Source: Lindgomyces ingoldianus (lineage: Eukaryota > Ascomycota > Dothideomycetes > Pleosporales > Lindgomycetaceae). Taken from it: a stretch of 64,000 nt of DNA. Below are positions 12,354 through 22,540 of the stretch, piece after piece (within the stretch, counting starts at the first letter, position 1; every line of letters starts with the position of its first letter). Position numbers and translations under genes: made by a program. A model generated the notes under the pieces. That model was given only the letters and a program-made list of their open reading frames with translations. It made no database searches and was not told where the DNA came from. The stretch lies in the NCBI RefSeq assembly GCF_010093535.1, contig NW_022985167.1:374309-438308 (forward strand), in the 5' to 3' direction.

Positions 12354-14106
12354 GTTCCCATGTTGTTGTTGTCAACGCGGCGGCGAAGACGGTCAAGATC
12401 CCGACTACGCCGGTCAAGTATCTCACTGAAGTACGGGATGAGGCTTGCAAGAAGTTCAATGTTGGCGCTGATCAGTTTACCTTGAAGTGAGTAAACTCTC
12501 CAACCAGGAGACATGTGGCGCCACATTACAAGATACGGCAGCTGTTTAGACAATATAATTCAACCCTTGAGGACTGTCGCTACCAATTTTCAGTGGTGTA
12601 GATTGCACTATGCCACTTCTCTCATTCTTAGCTACTCTGACATGTGCAGGAACAATACTGACAATTCCCAGATACAACAATAAACCCATCTCCCTCTCCC
12701 AACAAATTCGGCTTGCCAACCTCCCCCAGGGCGCTCGTCTGGAACTCGTTCAGTCCTCACGCTCTCCCTCCGTAATATCAGTAGCCTTGCAACTCCCAGC
12801 AACAGAAAAGAATGTCCGCTTGACACAGAAATTCGCCAGTAATACCTCATTATGGGAAATGCTACGACACTTCGAGAGCGGTGAAGGTACTAACCACAAC
12901 TTCACGCAGCGCGGCGTTCCTGAGATGGACCCGAACGGAAAATCTGGCTCTGGTAGATTGAATTATGAGATGCCTGTGATTACGGTTATGCCGGGTCATC
13001 GCGAGCAGTCGAGCTTTGTAGGATTGCAACAGACGTTGAGCCAACTAGGATTCGATAGCGGATCTGCGCTCTTGCGACTTAATTTCAAGAACAGCGGCAC
13101 CCCACTCGAAGAGGCTATGGCGGAGATATCACAGTACTTTAAGAGCGCGGATTCTGCCCCAAGCAGTGCCCACGCGGAGAGCTCGGCGCAAGCTACTTCA
13201 TTACCGGGTCCGAGTACTGCTGCACCTGAACCCTCAGAGACAGTTGCTGGAGTACCTGCCAAGAGCAAACAGCCTGACCTAGAACCCATGGAAGTCGACT
13301 CAACGCCCGCCCCAGAGCCATCTCAAGATCCCCTCTCCCCCCCACCCGGCGCGGCGGAAAACATACCCCCATCATTACCTAGTCCTCCCGCTGCCTCCTC
13401 ATCCCACGCTGTGCACCCAACTCTAAACCGCAACATCCAAATCTTCTCCGCCCCCACCTCCTCCACTCCCCAAGCCGCCCGTCGCGGATTCAACGAAAGC
13501 GACTACGAGCCCACCATTGAGCACGCAAAGGCGCACCAAGCAGCACTCCAAGCCCGAACCCGCAACCAGCGCCTCCTCTCCGATAAAGAGCTCGAAGAAC
13601 AAGAAGCCTTACGCCTCGAAAAAGTCAACGCCGTCGCTCAAAAAGGAGGTTCCTTACGCATCCGCCTGCCAGATCAAACCATGATCCAAATGGATATCAG
13701 CAAGCAAGACACAGCGGAAATGCTCTACAGCTTCGTCTCCAGCTTCCTCGCTTACAAAGACCCGTTTCAGTTGAAATATGTGGGACCCAAGGGTGGCCAG
13801 GTTGGAATAGACTGCGACCATAAGCGGCTGATCCAAGACCTGCGGTTTTCGGGAAGGGAGGTATTAACGTTTGTTTGGGATGAGAGGGCTAGTAATGAGG
13901 CAAGGTTGTCGCGGAAGACATTGAGCGAAGAGTGGCAGGATAAGGCGAAGGTTCTAAAGGTCGAGGAACTGGTTGTAGAGAGCAGGTCTGAGCCGGTGAG
14001 CCAGAGCAAGACCGAGGGGAAGAAGAGGCTTGGTGGCGGAGGAGGTGGTGCGGATAAGGAGAGTAAGTTGAAGAGCCTGCTCAATAAGGGGCTTTTCAAA
14101 CGATAG
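12350..14106 (+). CDS. TUG/UBX4-type UBX-domain cofactor of Cdc48
   Basis: Two exons (12350-12486, 12672-14106) encode 523 residues. The N-terminal ubiquitin-like domain (residues 1-80, starting MSSHVVVVN) is the TUG-UBL1 type shared by human ASPSCR1/TUG and yeast Ubx4. A second conserved block follows (about 85-185). Then comes a long Pro/Ser/Glu-rich linker, and at about 365-450 a UBX domain beginning GGSLRIRLPDQT, which docks on the N-domain of the AAA ATPase Cdc48/p97. The C-terminus is Lys- and Gly-rich. The intron donor is GTGAGT and phase matches exactly. An upstream frame overlaps its start codon. Role by family: Cdc48 hexamer remodelling and ER-associated degradation. Confidence 0.92.
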
Positions 14107-14839
14107 ATTAGATAGATGGGCCATGGGCCATGGAGAGAGCAGCGGTCATGAATGCCTTGGCATGGTTCGCAAACCGCATAATGGGTTCATGAGACATGTG
14201 GTAACACAGCGAGCACGGGTAGGTCTTCGAAGGCTATGGCACACAGTCGTAGCTAGGCATAATGTCTGGATTTGGAATTCTCCCTTGGCATGTTTCTAGG
14301 ACGAGGCTTGCATCGTAGTTCCAATGCACCATTTACTGGGGATTAGCTTTACTTATCCATGATCTATTCCATGCAACCTCTCGAGAATACCTCCATATCA
14401 AAGCTGAGTCCAAGTGTCAACTTGTGAGGTACCATGTCTTGTTACAGAATCAATGTCTCGCGCTGATTTGTAATTCAGGTTCAACTGTGACGGTGTGGCA
14501 GTCAAGTCCATGAACATAACGGAACAATGCATTCGACATCTATCCGAGTTTCCTAACTGATGGAATCACATCACATACATACGCGCATCACAGGAATCTC
14601 GCTGGCGTGAACCGACTTCATTCACATTTTCATGACCGTAAATGACATTGTGCATGGTATCCGTCCCCCATCCCTCATCCTCAGAAGACCCAACCATTTG
14701 CATGCCTGCACTTCAGAAACATGCCATTTGTTTTTGTGAATGTGATACTCTATCAATTGCCGTCGTAGACAGAGACCAAACACCCAGACCAGAGAGAGAA
14801 GAGGAAAACGACCCCCAGCGCCCGGTTGTTGTGGTTGAT
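14107..14839. other. Intergenic, convergent 3' flanks
   Basis: This 0.73 kb lies between the 3' ends of the UBX gene and eL36. It starts with a short GGGCCAT direct repeat at about 14118. Only a 72-codon unsupported frame occurs. It probably holds both 3' UTRs and poly(A) sites. Confidence 0.6.
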
Positions 14840-15521
14840 TTAGTGACCGGCTCGCCTTGACTCAGCAATGATCTTGGTCATCTCGTCAACCTTCCTCTTC
14901 GCACGACCGAAGGTACCGAGCTGTGGGATGTCAGTGGATGTTGTAGTACAGGTGATGCAATAGGGATGTGGATATAGGTAAAGAAGATTCAACATACTCG
15001 CTTCTTTGCAAGACGACGGGCACGCTTATCCTTGGAGTTTCGAAGCAATTCAATGACACGCTTTTCGTATGGTGCAAGTCTAGTAACAGCCTAATGTTAG
15101 CAAACTACTCAATCTCGCAAGCACCATTGGAATATCCAGCAGTGCAGCTTCTAGCAACGGATGTATGATATCCGCACGTTAGAAACCTGCATCTGCATGG
15201 AATCCAACCTGTAAGTGGCTAACGCACCCAGCAACCTCGCGAGTGATCTCCCTCACGAACGCCGTGCGCTTTGACAAGAAACCTTTCCTCCGCGAGATCT
15301 TGGGAGCCGGTTGCCTCGGGGTGACCTCTGTTCATCCACTGCAATTAGCGATCCATCACTGCAATATTCGTGCCGCGTTGGAGGGGTGGGAGGGAACGTG
15401 AACGTACTGTGGCCGGCATTGAGGCCAAGGGCGAGGCCTGCGGTCATGTCAGTATATATCGCATGCATATTTCGAGATAGAGAGAGTATTTACCAGAGCG
15501 CTGCTTCACTTCCTTAGGCAT
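14840..15521 (-). CDS. RPL36: 60S ribosomal protein eL36
   Basis: Five exons (15494-15521, 15408-15437, 15228-15327, 14998-15079, 14840-14920) give 106 residues, the normal length for eL36. The protein starts [20 protein letters not shown], continues with the basic block [18 protein letters not shown], then [20 protein letters not shown], and ends with [17 protein letters not shown]. Every intron has a standard donor (GTAAAT, GTACGT, GTGCGT, GTATGT) and all phases agree. The small size of the first exons and the high intron density are usual for ribosomal protein genes of filamentous fungi. It is a structural component of the large subunit. Confidence 0.97.
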
Positions 15522-15872
15522 GGTGGCGGTCGTGTTTGTCGTTGAAGTAAAGAAGCTAGAGATTTCGATAATTTGGGCTCGGCGGCTCGCCTGCCAGTGT
15601 GGGCGCGCCAAGACCCGCTAGCCGAGATTGGGGTACATCACGTGACAGAGACACCCACTTGCAGGTATGCATGTACGGCTTATGTCGAGTACATGCTACA
15701 TTTAAGGCCTTGCCATGTAGTCGTATAGCGAGTTGATGAATCATAAGAGTCTGAAGATCCCTCAATTCCAGGTTAACTTGTTAGCAACACGAACTATGGA
15801 ACCATTCCAGGGATGCCGAATGCCATGTTTGCGACCCACATTTCGAGGTCTCTAATGAATTCATAGAATGTC
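15522..15872. promoter_or_regulatory. eL36 upstream region
   Basis: This 350-bp gap lies between the eL36 start codon and the decayed thioesterase copy. It must include the eL36 promoter. A 69-codon reverse frame is the only open frame and looks meaningless. Confidence 0.45.
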
Positions 15873-16005
15873 TATATCAGGCTTCCTCTACTCAGCCATA
15901 TTCATTGCCTGATCCATCATAAAGCCGACATGGTGGTTAAGACACTAGATCGCCCTCATCACCATAAACGTGAATTTCCAAATACATTCTCCAGTTCTTG
16001 ACCTT
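15873..16005 (-). pseudogene. Decayed partial copy of the adjacent thioesterase 3' end
   Basis: This stretch repeats, about 152 bp upstream on the plus strand, the final 130 bp or so of the neighbouring thioesterase gene. The segment around 15921-15936 matches 16073-16088 exactly, and the flanking sequence aligns with scattered substitutions and small indels. Read in reverse it gives KVKNWRMYLEIHVYGDEGDL against KIKNGRMDLEVHIHDAEGDL in the intact gene, then hits a stop and loses frame. It is therefore a tandem duplication of the gene end that has decayed. Confidence 0.8.
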
Positions 16006-16015
16006 CATGGAAAGG

Positions 16016-16958
16016 CTATAGCTTAGTATCCGGCTTCCTCCGCTCGGCTAAATTCCTTGCTGCATCCACTACAAAGCCGACATGGTGGCTGAGACACACC
16101 AGATCGCCCTCAGCATCATGAATATGAACTTCCAAATCCATCCTCCCGTTCTTGATCTTCTTCAGCTGCACTCGTAAAGCTAGCCACTTGACCCCTTCTG
16201 GAGGCAGAACTTTCTTGATGTCCAGGTTTAGTAGTAACGTTGGGTACCAGAAAGGTCCCTGGCTTTGGTCTCTGTACGACTCGATAATCTGTGGAAACAT
16301 ATCGGCAACAAACCCGAGACTGGTATTTGTGAAGTTAGACCCGTCTGTGAAACACAGCCATTCGTCTGCCAGACTCTTCATAGCTTGTCCTTTCCGCGGA
16401 AAATGCCACTGCACTCTTGCCGAAGCTTTCCTGAACTTTGGAAACGGAATTTCTTGTCTACTCCAATTCTCATCCTTGTCCTCTTGCAGCTTTTCCAGGT
16501 CTACTGGAGGAGGTGGTGGTCGTAGTGAATACCCTGTATCGAATGTGAGGCCTTCCTCGGTATCCATGTTTGAGTTGGTTACATAGGCGATGACCTCCTC
16601 CCTCCCTTCCTGGGACATGCGCACATGTACAATGGATGTTTGCCTTCCAAGCTTGACCTCATCGATTTTGAATATTGCTAGCCCGATTTGAGTTCTCCGC
16701 AGGAATTCGACGTGGAGAGCGATCGTATGCGGTTGGTTCTGCTTTGCTAGTGCAGTGCTGAAATGCGTAAACACAACCTGCAGTATGCATCCCGTTACAT
16801 AGCCGCCGTTCGGAACTGTACAATATTAGCTTAGCCTTCTCCATTTATAAGACACGTAATTGCTTACCAGTTCCGATGGTCCAGTCGTCCAATAAATTGC
16901 AGGAGTATGTTTTGGAGTCCACTTTCTCGACAGTGGTAGCTTTCTCCCAGAAAGACAT
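16016..16958 (-). CDS. Acyl-CoA thioesterase-like (double hotdog) protein
   Basis: Two exons (16868-16958 and 16016-16815) give 296 residues, typical of fungal TesB-like/thioesterase-superfamily proteins. The N-terminal hotdog is marked by VPNGGYVTGCILQV (residues about 31-44) and HTIALHVEFLRRTQIG. The second hotdog contains EWLCFTDGSNFTNTSLGFVADMFPQI and ends with HIHDAEGDLVCLSHHVGFVV. The family cleaves acyl-CoA thioesters to free acid and CoA. The substrate cannot be told from sequence, and some members act in polyketide or fatty-acid side pathways. It lies 353 bp from the divergent acyl-CoA ligase at 17312, which suggests they are used together. No targeting signal is seen. The donor is GTAAGC and phases agree. 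Confidence 0.85.
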
Positions 16959-17311
16959 GATAGCTTCTATCAATCCCGCAAGATCGGTAGGTTCTGCATG
17001 TATTGACAAGCTACATAGTAAGTAGTTGCAATCGAGAATCAGATTGGCGGAAGTTGACCTCGGAAGGCGGTCGGCTTTGATATTAACACTAGTTCTAAAA
17101 CAGCAAGTGCCTCGGTCAACACCCTGGCCCGCATCATCACTCCGCATCCATCCTTTTGTTCCCTAGGCAAGCCGCTAGGAGAACTCCACACGGCTTGCGA
17201 TGACTGCAATATGGCTTTCATATTCTTTCCTTCTTCTTTCCTTCTTCTCCTTTCATAGTATAGATAGAATCGTATTGTCTCGCATCCCTTTCTCTCCCTC
17301 CTTCATTCAAG
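16959..17311. promoter_or_regulatory. Shared promoter, thioesterase / acyl-CoA ligase
   Basis: These 353 bp separate two divergent start codons, one of an acyl-CoA-cleaving and one of an acyl-CoA-forming enzyme. A pyrimidine-rich tract (TTTCCTTCTTCTTTCC) lies at about 17222-17250 just before the ligase start. Co-regulation is plausible but inferred from position only. Confidence 0.55.
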
Positions 17312-19155
17312 ATGCCATCTGAATCCCAGTATCCACCGATTGACATTCCCAACACAGACGTATGGGGTTTCTTATTTGAGAGGAAAGATAGGCCATACCC
17401 AGATGACAAAGGTCAGTAAGATTCGAAATCCACCTGTTGCCTGTCCAGACAGAATGCTTTGGTAACATTTAAAACAGTGATCTACCAGGATCCTTACACA
17501 AATCGCTCATACACATATGCTCAAGTCAAGAACAGCGCGGCCGACTTCGGCAAGGGACTGAAGGCTCTGTGGGACTGGCAAAAAGGCGATGTGCTCGCAC
17601 TGTATACCCCGAACTGCATTGACACGCCTGCGATCACGTGGGGATGCCACTGGGCCGGAGGTATTTTGAGTCCAGCGAATCCAGGTTATACTGTCGATGA
17701 ATTAGCTTTCCAGCTCAAAGACTCTGGCGCAAAAGCCATAGTGACACAATTACCATTTATAAAGACAGCAAGAGAGGCAGCGACCAAATCGGGCATCCCA
17801 GATAACCGGATTATTATCATTGGAGACCAACGCGATCCGAATGGAAGAGTAAAGCACTTTACGAGCATTCGGAATATTTCAGGTACCGCAAGATATCGAA
17901 GGACAAAAGCTAAGCCGGAAGATGACCTGGCTTTCTTGGTGTACTCATCTGGGACCACGGGACATCCGAAGGGAGTTATGCTGACGCATCGAAATATTGT
18001 TTCCAATGTTTTGATGCTTCGGGCAGGAGAGGCGGGACATCTTGGTTGGAGCAACGGCCCAAATGGAGAAGGGGATAAGCTGCTAGCCTTTCTTCCATTC
18101 TTTCACATCTACGGTAGGTGTTTTAATCTACTCCCAATTTCTAATTCACAGTTCCCCCATATTACCCTACCCCAGACATTCTTCCCCCCTGCTTTCAAAC
18201 TCGAATTAAAACCAACTAACAAGAGCTAGGCCTCACTTGTCTCATCCACCAAAGTCTCTACTCGGGCCTCCAACTCGTTGTAATGCCCAAATTCGACCTC
18301 GAAGACTTCTGTCGCTTCATCCAAGATTACAAAATCACCTTCTCGTACGTCGTCCCTCCTGTCGTACTCATGCTATCAAAACACCCCGTTGTCTCCAAAT
18401 ACGACCTCAGTTCCATCCGAATGATGAACAGCGGCGCCGCCCCTTTGACACGAGAACTCGTCATATCACTTCACAACCGCCTCAAGATCCCAATAAAACA
18501 AGGCTACGGGCTCTCGGAAACAAGCCCTACGACGCATACCCAGCCATGGGAGGACTGGAATAAGACAATAGGGGCTGTGGGAACATTGCTGCCAAATCAA
18601 ACCGCGAAGTATATGAGTCCGGATGGGAAGGAAGTGCCAGTCGGCGAGACAGGCGAACTATGGATCAAGGGTCCCAACGTCTTCAAGGGATATTTGAACA
18701 ACCCTGAGATGACGGCACAAGCGCTTACGGAGGATGGGTATTTCAAGACGGGGGATGTTGGGTATCAGGACAAAGATGGCCACTTTTACATCACGGATCG
18801 GGTCAAGGAACTCATCAAGTACAAAGGTTTCCAGGTTCCACCTGCGGAGCTCGAAGGGATTCTTGTCGCTCACCCAAGCGTGAACGATGTCGCTGTTATT
18901 GGTATCTACAACGAAGAGCAAGCTACCGAAGTTCCGCGCGCATATGTTGTTCCGGCGGGAGGGTTAGGCAAAGGAAACAAGGAGGCAGATGAGATTGTGG
19001 AATGGTTGAATAGTAGGGTGGCAAGTCATAAAAAGTTGAGAGGGGGGGTGAGGTTTGTGGAGGCGATTCCAAAGAGCGTGAGCGGTAAGATTTTAAGGAG
19101 GTTATTAAAGGTCAAAGCGGCGGAGGAGGATAAGGCGAAGAAAGCGAAATTGTAG
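17312..19155 (+). CDS. 4-coumarate-CoA ligase-like acyl-CoA synthetase, probably peroxisomal
   Basis: Three exons (17312-17411, 17478-18113, 18230-19155) encode 553 residues of the adenylate-forming (ANL) superfamily. The P-loop-like motif YSSGTTGHPKGV is at about residues 189-200, the adenine-binding GYGLSETSP at about 337, the TGD-containing segment FKTGDVGYQDKDGHFYITDR near 425, and the catalytic lysine motif PKSVSGKILRR near 530. The chain ends in AKL, a peroxisomal targeting signal type 1. The family activates a carboxylic acid to acyl-AMP and then to the CoA ester. 4CL-like fungal enzymes use aromatic or medium-chain acids, and the substrate here is unknown. Introns are short with phase 1 at both sites. 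The gene is divergent from an acyl-CoA thioesterase-like gene. Confidence 0.92.
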
Positions 19156-19469
19156 ACTACTTAGTATCGAAACTCTCCTGAAGCTAACGAGATTTTAATT
19201 GATCCCATAGATTATATACTCCAGCAAGATTAAATTAAAATTTTGATGGAAGCTCCAGACCTGGAGACTGTAGCAATTCGATTAAAGCTATAATTCAGGC
19301 GCAATGGAACTAGGCATGTTCTTGTAACAATATTTATGAAGCAATTTTTTTTAGCGCACAGTTAATGCATGTACCATTAAGCAAGCGAATGTGCCGCCCT
19401 TCGGGTGGTTTTTTATTTTTTATTTTAGGTTTCTGAACACCGCTTACTAGCTTCACGGAAGGGGTGATT

Positions 19470-20080
19470 GAAGCATTTTTGCGTTGATAGTACCTCATAC
19501 ATGTACATGATTTCTTTTAGAATACTAAGAAGTGTGGGGGATACTTACTAATTTCACAAAAGGCGGTCTTTGGATCTTGGGAGATGCCAGTGTACACAAG
19601 TATTCCTAGAAGAGTTGAGGGAGAATTATGCTGATTGCGCATCGAGGAAGAACATGATCCCCTTTTAGAATCTGGAGCAAAATGTAATATCTTTGCTGGC
19701 TTCGTAGGCTGAGTCCTTTGGATTCTAAGATATTTTTCTGCTCACAAGGAGGTTTATAGGTGCTAAAAGAGGATACGTAAGGGATCAATGCGTTGATGGT
19801 GCCTCGAGAATTATAAATGCTCTTTATAAAACCTAAACAGGTCATGAGAGGTTTACTAATTTTCACCCCAAGGCCTTAATCATCCAATGAATGCCATTGT
19901 ATCCAAGCAATTCATGGGAACTGAACACTCGTTCACTCGCGAGCATTGCATCTATGATCCCCTTATACTTTATGTGCTACCACATTTGAGCTACTGGGAG
20001 TGGGAGCCACTTGTAAGGTTCGTAGATGAGGTCTGTGACATCCCAAGTCCGATTGTGTTGCAATATCAGATTTGAAGGAT
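19470..20080. repeat. Degenerate tandem duplication, about 305-bp unit
   Basis: Several landmarks recur in the same order at nearly constant spacing: GCGTTGATRGT at 19481 and 19790 (309 bp), TTACTAATTT(T)CAC at 19545 and 19853 (308 bp), and ATGATCCCCTT at 19654 and 19954 (300 bp). Sequence between them is only loosely similar, so the copies are old. A third trace (CTTACTAGCTTCAC, about 19443) lies just before. Confidence 0.6.
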
Positions 20081-20669
20081 CTAGAAGTGGATGCTTGAGG
20101 GGCTGTTGGGCTGCAAACACCTCGGCAATCTGAAGGCTAACTTCTCGGAATGTGTTTGAGGGCGCTGGCTCCTTGCCAAGTCCAGAAGCTGAAGGTTTGG
20201 TATCCTGTTTGCTCTGACAGTTTGCGGGCTGGTTTCCAGGAGACAGACATAAAGGTACGTCAGGTATTGTTAGGTAAACCTCACGTTATATAAGGAGTTA
20301 CGTGCCTAGCAAATAACCTAGCAACGAGCTGAGACATTAACTGCTGTTCTAGGGCTGCAACAAGAGAACCCTTGGGCCATTTGCAGGCTAAGTACCCGTA
20401 TTGAATACTCTCTGTACAGGTATTGTAGGATGAGAATTAATCTTTATATTGGCTACTATTCCGTGTGCCTTCAGCCCATTTTGGAAAGATATCGAATCGG
20501 CAAAATTATAGAAACACCCAAGATACTACTCTCTATTCTGAACACGTCGCAAGAAGGCTTGAAGCGCACTTGCAGGAGAGATATTCGCACTAGTTTCATA
20601 ATTGGTAGATACGTTAGAGACTTAGTGTATAGTTGTTCCTGCTAACTCCTAGCTATTCGAGAATATAGA

Positions 20670-20995
20670 GGAAAAAGCTAAAGACTTGGGAGAGAAGCCA
20701 GAAACATATCGGCGCGGTAGCTCTAGTTCTGTGGTCCTTCTAAGAGAGCTAATAGTATACTATTATTTGTCAAGACACTTACTAACCCCTTACAGGACGT
20801 TTTTCAGTAGCGTATTATATACATACTAACTTCAAACCCTAGCTCAACCACTGCATGAATTAAGAAAGCAAAGATTCTAGGAGAAAGCTAGCAAGATGCC
20901 GAAACTGTGTTTCTGGTTCCATAAACCTACCAAGAGAGCTGATGGTACACTATGCTCAGTTAAGATACTTACAGATTCCTTTGCTAGAGATTCCT
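20670..20995. repeat. Degenerate tandem duplication, about 190-bp unit
   Basis: AAGAGAGCTAATAGTATACTATT at 20742 corresponds to AAGAGAGCTGATGGTACACTATG at 20932, followed in both by CAAGACACTTAC or TTAAGATACTTAC, and preceded in both by similar GGAGAAAGC and TCTGGTTCC/CTGTGGTCC blocks. Many differences are transitions. Confidence 0.5.
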
Positions 20996-21383
20996 AAGGA
21001 GCTTATGGTAGAGTTGGGACCTCTAGTTTACAGCCGAATCAGGACATGGATCAAGAAGGCAAATATTCGGAGCAAGACGCCGGCGGGACGCCACGGCTGT
21101 ATTCATTATTCGGAAAGTCTATCTAAACCTCCTACGATGAGCTCTTCCCCCATCCTCTCTCTCTTAACATTCCCTCTCCAACTCCTGCAATACTGGCTAG
21201 AAGACGTCGTCTACGACTACATATGTGGCGCGCACTGTGATGACGTTGGTAGGGGTCAGGCTGGCTAGGTACAGCGAAAGAGCTCCAACCGAATCGAAAC
21301 CCCGCCGACCTGACCCCACCAAGCGGAGTGCAGCTGGCCGAATCCTGGATTCTCCATTGGGACGGTGGGAGCCAGGCACAGCG

Positions 21384-21860
21384 TTACCCACTGGATCGGG
21401 GGGGGGATCTAGGGCCTTTAGTGAAGAATGTGATGTTGGCATCGCGAAAGGTCGCTATGGCCAAGAGGTTGGCGACTGGGAGCAATCTTGGCCTCTCCAT
21501 GAGGACCGCACCTGGCGGTGCTCTATCTTGCGGTCGGGTACCACCGTCTTGGACAATGCTGCCCCCATCTACACCTGCGAAGCTCCCGGTGCGGAAGTGT
21601 TTGTTCACCATCTGGGCTAGCTCGAACTGGATCTTAGTGATCATCATCGGTGGAAAGCCGTTAAATATAGCATTAATTTCAACTCCAAGTAGGCCAGGAG
21701 CGAGTGGAAGGACCCTGAACGGCGGATTTGGGCCACTCTCTGTATTGTACTGGTTCGCCGCGTTGATCGTCGCCCAGCCCAGAAACAGGAAGGGATTTAG
21801 GAACTCAGGCGGCGGGAAGGGAGATTTGGAAGGTCCCATCTTGATGTGCCGGGAGGACAT
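21384..21860 (-). CDS. Hypothetical protein, 158 aa (weak candidate)
   Basis: An uninterrupted ATG-initiated frame codes for a protein of believable composition with hydrophobic N-terminal half (FLNPFLFLGWATINAANQYN, LGVEINAIFNGF) and a mixed C-terminal half. I recognise no domain and no signal peptide. It sits in gene-poor DNA next to a tandem array, and the opposite strand also has a frame of similar length. It could be an orphan gene, one exon of a larger gene, or chance. Confidence 0.3.
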   Translation of the reverse strand: MSSRHIKMGPSKSPFPPPEFLNPFLFLGWATINAANQYNTESGPNPPFRVLPLAPGLLGVEINAIFNGFPPMMITKIQFELAQMVNKHFRTGSFAGVDGGSIVQDGGTRPQDRAPPGAVLMERPRLLPVANLLAIATFRDANITFFTKGPRSPPRSSG

Positions 21861-21999
21861 TATAGCTATGAGGTATTAGACTGGCTCTGGCGATAACCAT
21901 AAATCGGATTGGACTTCCTCAAAGCTCACAGATAAGTTGAAGGAGGCCAGCAGCAAGAAGTCAGGTAACTCCGTCGGTGTCAAGACAGTGATGTGGACA

Positions 22000-22540
22000 A
22001 AGAAAAGAGTTAGACGACAGCGCCAACGCCGAGCTCAAGTGGTTTGGGCAATACAAGTTGTCAGAATGCGAAGAAACAAGGCAAAGACCGCACTGTAGCC
22101 GAGAGTGAAAAAGGTACGGTAATGAACAAGGCGACGGCCTCAATATCGAAAGAATTGTGAAGTGAGACGGAAGCAGCAAGGCGGAATCGGGGAACTGTGA
22201 GAGGCGAAGAAACAAGTCAAATGGCCGCACCGTTGTTAAATAAGTTAGGTATAAAGGGGACCCGTGACAATGTTGGTAGGGAGACAGCTGTAAGGTGAGG
22301 TCGAAGCGGAAAGGTGGCACTGGCAGGCTGTGAGACGATGAAGAAATACGCCAGATGACCGCCTTTCCGTCAAGGAATTGAGATAGGCAAGGAAAAGAGG
22401 CAGATGACTGCGTTAATTCGAGCAGCGCTTTGGAGCGAGGCTGAGGAGACAAGGTAGGAGCGGTCAGATGTGAGTTGGTGAAGAAAATAAGTCAGATGAC
22501 CACACCTACGCCGAGAGGGTGAGGTATGAAAGGAAACACT
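22000..22540. repeat. Degenerate tandem array, about 136-bp unit, 4 or more copies
   Basis: The motif AAGAAACAAG followed by GYMAAATGRCCGCAC-like sequence recurs at 22071, 22207, 22341 and 22481 (steps of 136, 134 and 140 bp), each preceded by a TGTGAGRNG-like block. A partial copy may precede near 22000. Copies share perhaps two thirds of positions. The 163-codon reverse frame 21961-22452 lies entirely within the array and is probably a by-product of it. Confidence 0.65.

Larger units (their letters stand above)
19156..21383. other. AT-rich, gene-poor accessory region with decayed repeats
   Basis: Stop codons crowd all six frames and no protein family is recognisable. Decayed direct repeats (listed separately) occupy much of it. 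A T-rich segment follows a short GCCGCCC/GGGTGG inverted repeat at about 19391-19425. A 43-codon hydrophobic frame near 21137-21268 is the only protein-like patch and could be a lone exon, but nothing supports it. Confidence 0.55.

Noticed and set aside
21961..22452. 163-codon reverse frame
   Set aside because: Lies inside the 136-bp tandem array and has a low-complexity Ser/Pro/Leu product; better explained by the repeat.
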